A DNA stretch of 64,000 nt from JAZKHT01 sp040385245. Lineage in GTDB: Bacteria > Pseudomonadota > Alphaproteobacteria > Rhodobacterales > Rhodobacteraceae. The number at the start of each line of letters is the position of its first letter. The first letter of the stretch is position 1. The translations under genes were made by a program, and so were the position numbers. The notes below the pieces were generated by a model that saw only the letters and a program-made list of their open reading frames with translations, made no database searches and was not told the DNA's origin. Location of the stretch: positions 410,176 through 474,175 of the forward strand of contig JAZKHT010000008.1 in assembly GCA_040385245.1 (NCBI GenBank), given 5' to 3'. This document shows positions 36,532 through 45,542 of the stretch, piece after piece.

Positions 36532-37334
36532 AGGAAGCCTCCGGTGTCTTTTCCACCCGCTTTGGCGATGCCACGGCGGCGGAAGTATTCGGCAATCGCC
36601 AAAAGGGTAATGGAAAGGCACACGAGGATGGTCCCCAGCGCCATGATGGCGGGCACCTTGGCCGGAAAGCGGAACTGTCCGTAGATATAGACAGACAGGA
36701 CGGTTTCGCTGCCGCCAAGGAAGTAGGCGATGATGAATTCGTCAAGACTGATGGTGAAGGATATCAGCAGGCTGGAAATGATGCCCGGCATGACCAGCGG
36801 CAGGATGATCAGCATGAAGGTGGACAGCGGCGTTTCGCCCAAGTCATAGGCCGCCTCTTCCAGCGACTGATCCAGCGACTGGAACGCCGACGACAGGATC
36901 GCCACCGCAAAGGGAGTGCAGATCAGCACATGGCCCAGGATGATGGTGAAAATCGACAGCGGCACCCCGATGGCCAGCAGGATCACCAGCAGCGACATCG
37001 ACACGATCATTTCGGGCAGCACCAAGGGCAGCATGATCAGCCCCATGATCCCGGCCTTGCCCGGAAACCGGAACCGGGTCGAGGCGCGGGCCGCGAACAA
37101 CCCCAGCAGCGTGGCGATCAGCGCCGAACTGACCGCGATGATGACCGAATTCTTCAACGCCGCGAACAGTTGCGTGTCGGACCACATGTCCTGAAACCAG
37201 GCGGTGGTAAAGCCGGACAGCGGAAAGGCGATCACCTTGCTGTCGTTGAAGGCAAACAGCGGCAGCAGGATGATCGGCGCATAAAGGAAGATCAGATACC
37301 CGATGGTATAGATGCGAAGCCCCGGCGATTTCAT
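36528..37334 (-). CDS. ABC transporter permease, PotC-like
   Basis: 268-residue inner-membrane permease with six spans and the EAA loop (LEEAAYDLGETPLSTFMLIILPLVMPGI). It pairs with the upstream permease (4-nt overlap) and the ATPase. Substrate class inferred as polyamine or related cation. Confidence 0.88.
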   Translation of the reverse strand: MKSPGLRIYTIGYLIFLYAPIILLPLFAFNDSKVIAFPLSGFTTAWFQDMWSDTQLFAALKNSVIIAVSSALIATLLGLFAARASTRFRFPGKAGIMGLIMLPLVLPEMIVSMSLLVILLAIGVPLSIFTIILGHVLICTPFAVAILSSAFQSLDQSLEEAAYDLGETPLSTFMLIILPLVMPGIISSLLISFTISLDEFIIAYFLGGSETVLSVYIYGQFRFPAKVPAIMALGTILVCLSITLLAIAEYFRRRGIAKAGGKDTGGFL

Positions 37335-38218
37335 TTCGCACCCTTCAGAAAGCGGCGGTTCAGGAACAGAAAGATCAGCGTGACCCCCGCCACGATCAGC
37401 ATCGCCGTCACGGCAATGGCCGACCCCATGGCGCGGTCATTCTGCTTCAGCATCTTCACCTCGATCAGGTTGGCGATCATCGGGATCTTGCCGCCGCCGA
37501 TCAGATCGGGCGTCACATAGTCGCCGATGGTGGGGATAAAGACGATCAGCACCGCCGCAATCACCCCCGGCATCGACAGGGGCAGCGTCACCCGCAGGAA
37601 CGTGACCAGCCGCGATTCCCCCAAATCCTGCCCCGCCTCAAGAAAGGACCGGTCGATTTTTTCCAGCGCGACAAAGATCGGCAGGATGGCGAACGGCGCA
37701 TAGGCATGGGCCAGCGTCATGACAAAGGCATAGACGTTGTAGTTGATCACCGTCAGCGGCTCGTCGATCACACCGATCGACATCAGGCCCGAGTTGATGA
37801 CCCCGTTGTAGCCAAGGATCACCTTCCACAGGAACACGCGGATCAGATAGGACGTCCAGAACGGAATGGTGATCAGGAACAGCCACAGCGATTTGCGTGA
37901 CGGGTGGACGTGAAAGCTGACAAAATAGGCCACAGGATAGGCCAGCAACACCGTCACCACGGTGACTGCCATCGACACCGACAGCGACCGCAGCATGACG
38001 GCCTGATAGATCTTGCCGGTCCACACCTCGATGTAATTGGCCAGGGTGAAATCTGCGACGATGCCGGTCGGCCCCTTGGTCCAGACCGAATAGAGCAGAA
38101 CAGTCACCAGCGGCGCTGCCAGCAGCAGAATTGCATATAACGCCGTCGGGCTGACCAGCATCAGCCCCGATGCAGCCTCAGAGTTCCTGAAGCGTCCTTT
38201 TCCGCCGGATCGCGCCAT
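37331..38218 (-). CDS. ABC transporter permease, PotB-like
   Basis: 295-residue permease, six spans, EAA loop at SFLEAGQDLGESRLVTFLRVTLPLSMPG. First gene of the ABC operon; stop overlaps the PotC-like start (ATGA). No periplasmic binding-protein gene is adjacent on either side, unusual for this family, so the receptor must be encoded elsewhere. Confidence 0.88.
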   Translation of the reverse strand: MARSGGKGRFRNSEAASGLMLVSPTALYAILLLAAPLVTVLLYSVWTKGPTGIVADFTLANYIEVWTGKIYQAVMLRSLSVSMAVTVVTVLLAYPVAYFVSFHVHPSRKSLWLFLITIPFWTSYLIRVFLWKVILGYNGVINSGLMSIGVIDEPLTVINYNVYAFVMTLAHAYAPFAILPIFVALEKIDRSFLEAGQDLGESRLVTFLRVTLPLSMPGVIAAVLIVFIPTIGDYVTPDLIGGGKIPMIANLIEVKMLKQNDRAMGSAIAVTAMLIVAGVTLIFLFLNRRFLKGAK

Positions 38219-38366
38219 CGTGTCCCACCCTGCGCCATGACTGGCATCGTTCTTGGTCTTTGATCAAATTAGACGCAAGCCGGGACAAACATCAAGTGCC
38301 GCAGCGGGCAAAGCGGAAATCCCTGCCCGTGCCTTTGGCAAACGCCCGTTAAACAGGCGATATATC

Positions 38367-38627
38367 TTACCCCGCGACGCGTTCGATGGCGATGGCGCGC
38401 TTTTTCAGCTCGTCATACAGCGCCGGAACCACGCGCAGCGACCGCACTGCCACCCGCAAGGCATCGCCGATGCGGGCCTGATCTGTTGACCCGCCGGCCA
38501 CACGCCAAACCATGCGGCGTGCCACACCATCGTCATAAACTATTTCGGTCGCGCCACTGCGGTTGGTGCGCAATCCCAAGAAATCACCCCCGCCATGCGG
38601 GGCATGGAAAGCTGCCTGATGTCCCAT
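38367..38627 (-). CDS. Small hypothetical protein, 86 aa
   Basis: MGHQAAFHAPHGGGDFLGLRTNR... followed by EIVYDDGVARRMVWRVAGG and a helical tail VRSLRVVPALYDELKKRAIAIERVAG. Codon usage resembles the chromosome. ATG 38627 has a weak GAGAAA ribosome site; a TTG at 38651 is the alternative. No family recognised. Confidence 0.45.
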   Translation of the reverse strand: MGHQAAFHAPHGGGDFLGLRTNRSGATEIVYDDGVARRMVWRVAGGSTDQARIGDALRVAVRSLRVVPALYDELKKRAIAIERVAG

Positions 38628-38847
38628 TCGGGTTTCTCGTTTTCTGCTCAAGTGTTTTTATATCCGGGTATGGTGACGGGCTTTGTGCGGTTCGGTCAAC
38701 CACCAGCCTATACAATAGGCCGTGAACGAGTCCTTAAGGCCACAGATTCCAAGGGTGATAGTCCGTCGCGCCCTGCTGCCGCCGCAGGATCGACACAATG
38801 TCGCCACATTTCCTGCTCGGTTGGCTTTGTTGCCGTCCGCGAAACAA

Positions 38848-40269
38848 TCACACCGTCGGGTCGGATGGCGGGCAGCACAGCAGCGTCGCCAGCTTGGCCA
38901 CCCCCGATTCGAACAGCGGGCGCGGGATGTTTCCGGCCATGGCCAGCCGCACCGCATGAGGCGCGCGGCCGTGGATCAGCGCATATTCATCGGCAGAGCG
39001 GATCAGCACACCATCCGCCTCGGCCATGCGGGTAAAGGTGGACGCGCGCCACCCGCTGGGCAGTCGCAGGAACACAAACCGCAAGCCGGGTTGCCACGCC
39101 AGATCGAACACCCCCAGCGCATTGACGGTCGTCGTCAGACGGTCGGCCAGTTCATCCTGCACCCGGCGGCGCAACTCGGTTGCTGCCCCACTGGTGAACA
39201 GATGCAGACAGATGTCCGACACCGGGCGCGCCAAGGCGAAAAACGCATGTTGCGCGGTCAGGCGGCCGGTTTCGCCCATGCCGGTGGGGCAGACGACATA
39301 GCCGAAGCGCAGCGCCGCTGAAATCGTCTTGGACAGGCTGCCGACATGCCAGACCCGTTCGGGGGCCAGCGCGCGCAGGCTGGGCCAGGCGCTTTCCGAC
39401 AGAGAGTAACAATCGTCCTCGATGATCTGAAGGTCATAGTTCCGGGCGATGGCCGCGACTTTCTGCCGCCGCTCCAAAGACATGCGGACTGTGGTGGGGT
39501 TCTGCGCCTCGGTCGTCAGGCACAGGACTTGCGCGCCGTGGCGGCGGCAGGCCGCCTCCAACGCCTCGGGCACGATGCCGTCGGCGTCGGTTTCCACCGC
39601 TACGGTTTCCGCGCGCGCCAGCCGGGCGGCATGGCGAAATCCGGGATAGGCCAGTTCTTCGGTCAGAACCACGGGGCGGTCCCCCCGCAGGCAGCACAGC
39701 AGGATCAGGCTGATCGCGTTTTGCCCACCATGCGTCAGCGCGATGTCATCGGGCGTTACCGGGCCAAGCACGCGGTCGCTAACCCAGTCGCAGATCGCGG
39801 CGCGCAAGGGGGCCTCGGCCCGCTGGCTGGGGTAGTCAACCCAATCCGCCCCGCTTTGCGCGATGGAATGCAGCGCATTGGCAAAGGCCGCCGCCTGCCC
39901 CACCTCGGGTAACAGCGGCGCGCGCAGGTCCACCCTGCCCCGCAAGGCGGCGGGATCACGCTCCAGATACAGGGCCTGTGTCGGGCCAAGCTTTGGATTG
40001 CGGGCGGCGACAAAGGTGCCGCGCCCGACCGTCGCTGCAAGCAACCCCTCTTGCGTGGCCAGTTGATAGGCGCGGCTGACCGTGCCGGGCGTGACATTCA
40101 GCCGCCACGCCAGATCGCGCACCGTCGGCAACTGCCCGCCTTCGACCAGATCGCCACTGCGGATCGCATCGCGCAGCGCGCGGCTGAGGGCGAGGTATTT
40201 CGGACCAGTGTCCTGTGACAGGTCGGGCGTCCAGATTGTTTGGGTCACAATGTTCCTCTGGCGACTCAT
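38848..40269 (-). CDS. MocR-type GntR regulator with aminotransferase domain
   Basis: 473-residue regulator. The N-terminal GntR winged helix (about residues 22-90) reads LSRALRDAIRSGDLVEGGQLPTVRDLAWRLNVTPGTVSRAY-type. The class I aminotransferase fold follows, with PLP-Lys in GSLSKTISAALRFGY. Such proteins sense PLP or amino-acid derivatives and usually control a divergent neighbour. Here that is the DUF1127 gene 63 bp away. Start ATG 40269; an in-frame alternative lies at VTQTIW. Confidence 0.9.
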   Translation of the reverse strand: MSRQRNIVTQTIWTPDLSQDTGPKYLALSRALRDAIRSGDLVEGGQLPTVRDLAWRLNVTPGTVSRAYQLATQEGLLAATVGRGTFVAARNPKLGPTQALYLERDPAALRGRVDLRAPLLPEVGQAAAFANALHSIAQSGADWVDYPSQRAEAPLRAAICDWVSDRVLGPVTPDDIALTHGGQNAISLILLCCLRGDRPVVLTEELAYPGFRHAARLARAETVAVETDADGIVPEALEAACRRHGAQVLCLTTEAQNPTTVRMSLERRQKVAAIARNYDLQIIEDDCYSLSESAWPSLRALAPERVWHVGSLSKTISAALRFGYVVCPTGMGETGRLTAQHAFFALARPVSDICLHLFTSGAATELRRRVQDELADRLTTTVNALGVFDLAWQPGLRFVFLRLPSGWRASTFTRMAEADGVLIRSADEYALIHGRAPHAVRLAMAGNIPRPLFESGVAKLATLLCCPPSDPTV

Positions 40270-40332
40270 TCAAGTTAATTGTATGCATATTGCATCGAAA
40301 CACAAGCATTGTACCAACACAAAGGAAAGATC
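40270..40332. promoter_or_regulatory. Divergent promoter/operator region between mocR and the DUF1127 gene
   Basis: Short AT-rich segment in GC-rich surroundings. Contains TTGTATGCAT and, about 32 nt later, CATTGTACCA, giving TTGTA direct repeats of the kind MocR proteins bind, plus the palindrome ATGCAT. Ends with AAAGGAAAGA, the ribosome site of the DUF1127 gene. Confidence 0.4.
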
Positions 40333-40548
40333 ATGTCGCCCGCCCCGCTGACCCTTGCAACGCTTCCCGCAAGCCTGCCACCGCTGTCGCGGTTGCTTGT
40401 TTCGCTGGCGCTTGTGCTGGCGCAATGGGATGACCGCCGCCGAACCCGCCGCAGCCTTGAAAAGCTGGATGGGATGATGCTGCGCGACATCGGCCTTGAT
40501 CCGAATTCCGTCATGGCAGAGTGCAGAAAACCGTTCTGGCGCGACTGA
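40333..40548 (+). CDS. DUF1127 small protein
   Basis: 71-residue protein with the DUF1127 signature in its second half (WDDRRRTRRSLEKLDGMMLRDIGLD). These arginine-rich proteins in alphaproteobacteria bind RNA or affect phosphate/carbon metabolism and small-RNA maturation. ATG 40333 has AAAGGAAAG upstream. Followed by a strong terminator. Confidence 0.85.
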   Translation: MSPAPLTLATLPASLPPLSRLLVSLALVLAQWDDRRRTRRSLEKLDGMMLRDIGLDPNSVMAECRKPFWRD

Positions 40549-40599
40549 CCGCGGCGTAGGGATTCTGCCCGACCCGGTCACACATTCAGTCCCCTGTCT

Positions 40600-40627
40600 G
40601 GGCCGGGTTTCTTCCCGGCCCCTTTTT
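40600..40627 (+). terminator. Intrinsic terminator after the DUF1127 gene
   Basis: GGGCCGGG / CCCGGCCC stem, loop TTTCTT, followed by CTTTTT. It ends at the stop codon of the convergent acyltransferase gene. Confidence 0.85.
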
Positions 40628-42515
40628 ATGGCAGCGCGGCAGCTGTGGTCCGAAACGGGTCAACGGCCTGAATGACCGTGATGGCGCCGTCCAGGGTAAA
40701 GTGACCATCGTCCCAGAACAGCGGCACCCCGTTGTCTGCAAAGACCAGACATTGGCCGTCGCTGCACAGATGCGGCACGAAATCGACGTATGTGGCGTCA
40801 GTGGCGGATGCTGCGGTCTTCATGTCGGCGTTGATTTCAAAATGCGACGCCCTCAGAAATGGCGAGACTGACGAGGTCATTCTATCATTCGTCCCAAGCT
40901 GCAACAGGATGTTTGGAAGCGCGTCGTTATATTCAACGGTTGGACCGAAGACATAGATCCTGTCAGCATAGGGTTTCAATTTTCTGATCGTATCGGACAG
41001 CAGTGCAGCGCTGTCGTCATTCCACCTTGCCGACAAAATGATTGCATCAACGTGATGATCCGGCAGAAACTCGTTCCACACAAAGTCTAAAAGGTCGGTA
41101 CACCGTTTCTGCCCCTCAAGCGGATGCAGCGGTTTGCAGCCTGATGCGGTTGCTTGCATGAAGTTGATATCGGGATAGACAACCGAAAGCGCCTTCCACA
41201 GATGCGCCGCGTGACTGTCCCCCATAAGCAGATAATCCGGCTGATCCGAGCGGACAATCAGGCATCTTTCCTTTTTGAAAAAGGCAAAGCTGTCATCGGT
41301 AGAGCCTTGAAAACAATCCGGCTTCCGATACGACTCTGAAAATGTAGCCGTGTCCTTATAAGACAGATAGGAATAAAGCGTCCGCTGTTCTGCATCAAGA
41401 TAGCTGAAATAGAACTGTGAATTGTTCACCGTCGCCCCGATGCCAACGGTGGCAGCCCCGGCAATGGCACTTGCCAGAAACACCGCCCTGCGCGAGGTGA
41501 GGGCGGGATCGGGACGCTGCCTGAACGGGCGTTCCACCCACCGCCACGTTGCCCAGGCAAGCACAAGGGATGCAACGGTCAGGGCAGCCATCGCCACAGC
41601 GCCCGGTTCGGCCAGACTGCGCAACCGGGCAAACGCAAACAGGGGCTGGTGCCACAAATACGCACTGTACGAGATCAATCCGATGCCCACGAAAGGGGGC
41701 GAGGACAACAGTTGTGCAACCCACGTCCCCGGTGCAGCAAAGATAATGATCAGCACGGCACCCACAACCGGAACAAGGGCATAGACGCTGGGAAAAGGGG
41801 TGTCTGCGTCAAAGAAGAAGATCGCAAGGACGATCAGCCCCAAACCCGCAGCACTTAAGATAGTGTTCGATTTTTGCGGGCGGCCGATTGTCAGGAACGC
41901 GCAGAGGGAACCTGCCAGCAATTCCCAGGCGCGTGTTGGTGCAAGATAGAAATTCGCACTTGGTTGATGGCGCCAACCCCATTCGGACAGCACAAGGCTG
42001 CACGCAGCAAGTGTCGCGATCCCCCAAAAGACCCGCCTGCGTCCAAAACGCCAGATCCCCATCAGCAGGGCGGGAAACAGCAGATAGTACTGCTCTTCCA
42101 CGGCAAGGCTCCAGGTGTGCAGCAGCGGTTTCAAATCGGCGGCGGCGGCGAAATACCCTTCTTCCTGCCAGAACAGCACGTTTGACAGGAATAAGACCAC
42201 AGCGATCAGACTTTCCCCAAAATCCCGCAGTTGCGACGGGGCCATCCACAGATAGGCAAAGGGGATGCACACCAGCATTACAACAAACAGGGCGGGCAGA
42301 ATGCGCCGCGCCCTGCGTTCGTAAAATCGGGCGATGGAAAATCTGCCCTGTTCCAGATCCTCGATCAGGATGCCGGTGATCAGATAACCGCTGATGACGA
42401 AAAAGATGTCAACGCCGACATACCCACCGCCAAAGACGCCAAATCCTGCGTGAAACAGGATCACCGGCAGAACGGCCACGGCACGAAGTCCGTCAATTTC
42501 CGACCTGTATTGCAT
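40626..42515 (-). CDS. Membrane acyltransferase with SGNH domain (OafA/YrhL-like)
   Basis: 629-residue protein. The AT3 domain (about residues 1-345) has ten or so spans and the motif YRSEIDGLRAVAVLPVILFH plus RRARRILPALF. The C-terminal periplasmic SGNH domain has the nucleophile block LLMGDSHAAHLWKAL and a catalytic Asp-x-x-His (WDDGHFT). Such proteins O-acetylate surface polysaccharide or peptidoglycan. It could modify the capsule encoded at 47 kb, but this is inference. Confidence 0.92.
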   Translation of the reverse strand: MQYRSEIDGLRAVAVLPVILFHAGFGVFGGGYVGVDIFFVISGYLITGILIEDLEQGRFSIARFYERRARRILPALFVVMLVCIPFAYLWMAPSQLRDFGESLIAVVLFLSNVLFWQEEGYFAAAADLKPLLHTWSLAVEEQYYLLFPALLMGIWRFGRRRVFWGIATLAACSLVLSEWGWRHQPSANFYLAPTRAWELLAGSLCAFLTIGRPQKSNTILSAAGLGLIVLAIFFFDADTPFPSVYALVPVVGAVLIIIFAAPGTWVAQLLSSPPFVGIGLISYSAYLWHQPLFAFARLRSLAEPGAVAMAALTVASLVLAWATWRWVERPFRQRPDPALTSRRAVFLASAIAGAATVGIGATVNNSQFYFSYLDAEQRTLYSYLSYKDTATFSESYRKPDCFQGSTDDSFAFFKKERCLIVRSDQPDYLLMGDSHAAHLWKALSVVYPDINFMQATASGCKPLHPLEGQKRCTDLLDFVWNEFLPDHHVDAIILSARWNDDSAALLSDTIRKLKPYADRIYVFGPTVEYNDALPNILLQLGTNDRMTSSVSPFLRASHFEINADMKTAASATDATYVDFVPHLCSDGQCLVFADNGVPLFWDDGHFTLDGAITVIQAVDPFRTTAAALP

Positions 42516-42685
42516 ACCGGTTCAACCCTGCCCCTGCCCGTGTCCGAGAGTGCGTAACAAGGCAACGCCACCCAGCCAAGCCGTATTTTTGTCATGCGCG
42601 GGGAACGGTGAACGCCCGGTCGCATGACCAAAGACGCCAGTTGTCGGCAAAGGAATGACCACAACGAAGCGTGTCGCATAAAAGA

Positions 42686-42711
42686 AAAAGCGCAGTAAAA
42701 ACTGCGCTTTT
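42686..42711 (-). terminator. Intrinsic terminator after rpsI
   Basis: AAAAGCGCAGT / ACTGCGCTTTT 11-bp perfect stem with AAAA loop (plus-strand view). On the minus strand it is followed by CTTTTATG, 26 nt past the rpsI stop. Confidence 0.8.
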
Positions 42712-42737
42712 CCATGGTCGTGACGATTTTTGACGCG

Positions 42738-43229
42738 TCAGCGCTTGGAGAACTGGAACGACCGGCGGGCTTTGGCCTTGCCGTATTTCTTGCGTTCCAC
42801 CACGCGGCTGTCGCGGGTCAGGAAGCCTGCCGCTTTCAGCGCGCCGCGCAGGGCGGGTTCATAGAGCTGCAACGCCTTGGAGATGCCGTGCTTGACCGCA
42901 CCGGCCTGACCCGACAGACCACCACCGGCGACGGTGGCCATCACGTCGAACTGGCCTTCGACATTGGCGATGGTGAAGGGCTGGCGCAGGATCATCTGCA
43001 ACACCGGGCGGGCAAAATAGACCGCCATTTCCTTGCCGTTCACAACGACCTTGCCGGAACCCGGCTTGATCCAGACGCGGGCGACCGCGTCCTTGCGCTT
43101 GCCGGTGGCATAGGCACGACCCAGCGAGTCACGAACGGCGACACGCGGTGCTGCTTCGGGGGCGGCCGCTTCGGCTGCGGTGCCAGCAACGGCCGATTTC
43201 AGATCGTCGAGGGATTTGATGTCGGCCAT
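42738..43229 (-). CDS. rpsI: 30S ribosomal protein S9
   Basis: 163-residue S9 with the usual alphaproteobacterial N-terminal Ala-rich extension, core AYATGKRKDAVARVWIKPG and GGLSGQAGAVKHGISKAL, and basic C-terminus KKYGKAKARRSFQFSKR contacting the P-site tRNA. Start MADIKSLDDL at 43229, 2 nt after the rplM stop. Confidence 0.97.
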   Translation of the reverse strand: MADIKSLDDLKSAVAGTAAEAAAPEAAPRVAVRDSLGRAYATGKRKDAVARVWIKPGSGKVVVNGKEMAVYFARPVLQMILRQPFTIANVEGQFDVMATVAGGGLSGQAGAVKHGISKALQLYEPALRGALKAAGFLTRDSRVVERKKYGKAKARRSFQFSKR

Positions 43230-43231
43230 GA

Positions 43232-43696
43232 TCACGCGCTCCGGGTGTTCTTCGGGTTCAGCGACGCAAGGTCGAGAACGGTGGGCTGCTGGGCTTCGTG
43301 CGGATGCTCGGCCCCGGCATAGACGCGCAGGTTCGTCATCTGCTGACGGCCCAGACGGTTGCGGGTGATCATGCGTTCGACGGCCTTGGTCACGACACGC
43401 TCGGGGTGGGCGCCTTCCAGCACCTGACGCGCGGTGCGGAACTTGATCCCGCCCGGGTGGCCGGTGTGCCAGTAATAGCGCTTGTCGTCACGCTTGTTGC
43501 CGGTCATCTGGATCTTGTCGGCGTTGATCACGATCACGTTGTCGCCCATGTCCATGTGCGGCGTGAAGGTCGGCTTGTTCTTGCCGCGCAGGATATTGGC
43601 GACGATCGTCGCAAGGCGGCCCAGAACGATGCCTTCGGCGTCGATCAGGATCCACTTCTTGTCGATGTCCGCCGGAGTAGCGGTAAAGGTTTTCAT
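43232..43696 (-). CDS. rplM: 50S ribosomal protein L13
   Basis: 154-residue L13. Family motifs are DAEGIVLGRLATIVANILRGK, HMDMGDNVIVINADKI and KRYYWHTGHPGG, with PERVVTKAVERMI and NLRVYAGAEHPHEAQQP near the end. First gene of the rplM-rpsI operon. Confidence 0.97.
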   Translation of the reverse strand: MKTFTATPADIDKKWILIDAEGIVLGRLATIVANILRGKNKPTFTPHMDMGDNVIVINADKIQMTGNKRDDKRYYWHTGHPGGIKFRTARQVLEGAHPERVVTKAVERMITRNRLGRQQMTNLRVYAGAEHPHEAQQPTVLDLASLNPKNTRSA

Positions 43697-43746
43697 CTGG
43701 AGCCCTATGGTGCAGGCGGGGATAGCCCCCGGATCTCGGATGGGGG

Positions 43747-43775
43747 TGTATCGCGCAACCGGCCCTGCGCGTCAA
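43747..43775 (-). promoter_or_regulatory. Candidate rplM-rpsI promoter
   Basis: On the minus strand TTGACG (43775-43770), 17-nt spacer, GATACA (43752-43747), about 50 nt upstream of the rplM start. The -35 matches 5/6. Confidence 0.5.
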
Positions 43776-43823
43776 GCGCGCAAAGCCGGATAAAGATATG
43801 CAAACTCAAAGGCTTAAAAAATA

Positions 43824-43837
43824 GGTATTATAATACC
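43824..43837. promoter_or_regulatory. Perfect palindrome GGTATTATAATACC upstream of rplM
   Basis: 14-bp perfect palindrome in a short AT-rich segment about 50 nt upstream of the -35 element. Candidate binding site for a dimeric regulator or UP-element; no known consensus assigned. Confidence 0.4.
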
Positions 43838-43889
43838 CCAAATCTCGGACCGTTTTCGGCGCCCCGCACAGCCCCAAACCCGACATGGG

Positions 43890-43974
43890 CTTTTTCTTCG
43901 CACAAATACTCAGCCACCGCTGCCACCACGCGGGCCGATACCCGCGTGTTGCCCGATTTTTCGCAGAAAAATCG
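43890..43974 (-). repeat. Composite 3'-end repeat after the SseB-like gene
   Basis: Stem-loop GATTTTTCTGCGAAAAATC on the minus strand (43973-43955), 5 nt past the stop. After 43 nt comes the box GAGTATTTGTGCGAAGAAAA (from 43911 downward), identical to the box near 35350. Confidence 0.65.
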
Positions 43975-43978
43975 TCAC

Positions 43979-44794
43979 CTACCGCAGGATCGGCGGGCGG
44001 TCGGGGTCGCTGCCGGGGGCTTTGGGGGCAGCGGGTTCCGCCGGTGTCACGGCGACGGGAAGATCAAACCGCAGGGCGAAGCGGGCCATGTTGGTTACGG
44101 CGGTTGCGTCCGGCGCCAGAAACGTCACGTCCATTTCGCCTGCCTCGACCCCCGAAAACGTCAGCGCCTCGGCGGCGGCGCGGGCAAGCGCGTCTTCGGC
44201 CCCCGCCCTTGCGCCGACAAAGGCCAGCATATGGCCGCGCCGGCCGTCCTGATAAGTCACGCCCGCCAACAACGCGGTTGTGGCTAGGGGACCCGACCGG
44301 TCCAGCCGCGCGGCAAGGCCCTGTAACAGCGCATCGGGCAGACCTTTTGGCGCGTGAAAGCTGCGCGGCGCGCCCGTCACCTGCGCAGGCAGGGTCTGCA
44401 AGGTCGCGGCCAGCCAGTCCAACCCATCCGGTGGCAGGATCATGGCCGATGGGGCGACCCCAAGGTTCAGCCCCAGCCCCACGCCCTGCCCCGCCAACAC
44501 CTGCGCCACCACCCGGCCCGGCAGGGCGCCATAGGGGGCCGTGCTGCCCGTAAACGCGGCCAGCCTCTCTTCCAGATCAAAGATCAGCACGACGGGGCCG
44601 TCGTCCAGATCAAACACGCGCGGCGACAGATCGTCGCCCAGCGGTTCGCGGTCCAGCAGCAGGAACACCTCGGCATCGGCAAGCCGTTCATAGAACCGCA
44701 GGCGGGCGGCGTCGTTGTCGGGGTCTGCCTCCATCGCGGCATGGGCGGCGTCAAGCGGTGTTGCGGGCGGTGTGTCGGGCTGTGTATCTGGCAT
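43979..44794 (-). CDS. SseB-family protein
   Basis: 271-residue protein with an SseB N-terminal domain: DNDAARLRFYERLADAEVFLLLD, then PVVLIFDLEERLAAFTG and PYGALPGRVVAQVL. The C-terminal half (YQDGRRGHMLAFVGA) resembles the SseB C-terminal domain. Role unknown. The uracil-DNA glycosylase gene lies 3 nt upstream, so the two are co-transcribed. Confidence 0.78.
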   Translation of the reverse strand: MPDTQPDTPPATPLDAAHAAMEADPDNDAARLRFYERLADAEVFLLLDREPLGDDLSPRVFDLDDGPVVLIFDLEERLAAFTGSTAPYGALPGRVVAQVLAGQGVGLGLNLGVAPSAMILPPDGLDWLAATLQTLPAQVTGAPRSFHAPKGLPDALLQGLAARLDRSGPLATTALLAGVTYQDGRRGHMLAFVGARAGAEDALARAAAEALTFSGVEAGEMDVTFLAPDATAVTNMARFALRFDLPVAVTPAEPAAPKAPGSDPDRPPILR

Positions 44795-44797
44795 CGG

Positions 44798-45391
44798 TCA
44801 CTCCATCACGGCGCGGAGGGTCTGTTGCAGGGCGGGGACCAGCTCTGCCTCGAACCACGGGTTGCGCTTGATCCATCCCGTATTGCGCCACGACGGATGC
44901 GGCAAGGGCCATACCCCGTGGGCGGCATGGCTGCGCCAGTCGGCCACAGTTGCCGTCACCGTGCCCGGCCCGATGTGCCAGCGTTGCGCCGCCCCGCCCA
45001 CGGCCAGCACAAGCGACAGGTCGGGCAAGGCGGCCATCACCTGCGCGCGCCACGTGGCGGCACACAATGGTGGCGGCGGCAGGTCCGCACCCTTTGCGTC
45101 ATACCCCGGAAAGCAGAACGCCATCGGCACGACGGCCACGCGCGACAGGTCATAGAATTCCGCCGGCGTCAGCCCGGTCCAGGTGCGCAACCGGTCGCCC
45201 GACGGATCGGTAAAGGGCTTGCCCGACGCATGCACGCGCGCCCCCGGTGCCTGCCCCGCGATCAGCAGGCGCGCGCCGGGACGGAACCACGCAACGGGGC
45301 GCGGGCGGTGCGCGGTGGCCGTGGCGGCAAAGCGCGCAGCGCACAGGGTGCAGGCGGTTATGCGGGTGGATAGGTCGTGGGCATCGGGCAA
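44798..45391 (-). CDS. Uracil-DNA glycosylase family protein (Fe-S, family 4-like)
   Basis: Base-excision repair protein. The N-terminus has CTLC; the active-site loop is LIAGQAPGARVHASGKPFTD; a second Cys pair (CFPG...LC, 16 residues apart) completes a 4Fe-4S pattern as in family 4 enzymes; the C-terminal motif is LPHPSWRNT. Start is uncertain: TTG 45391 with GGAAAG upstream is preferred, while GTG 45481 would add a poorly conserved N-terminal tail. Confidence 0.8.
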   Translation of the reverse strand: MPDAHDLSTRITACTLCAARFAATATAHRPRPVAWFRPGARLLIAGQAPGARVHASGKPFTDPSGDRLRTWTGLTPAEFYDLSRVAVVPMAFCFPGYDAKGADLPPPPLCAATWRAQVMAALPDLSLVLAVGGAAQRWHIGPGTVTATVADWRSHAAHGVWPLPHPSWRNTGWIKRNPWFEAELVPALQQTLRAVME

Positions 45392-45542
45392 TGGGGCAAC
45401 TTTCCGTTTTCCCAAGAATGGGGATTTGGATGCGCCCCGGCAACACCCGGCGGGCAATCGCGGGTCCGGCCTTGTGGGCACAGGGGCGCTTGGGTATCGC
45501 CCGCTGAACGCCTATCCCTTTGCGCTTGGGGTGTCTGTCACC

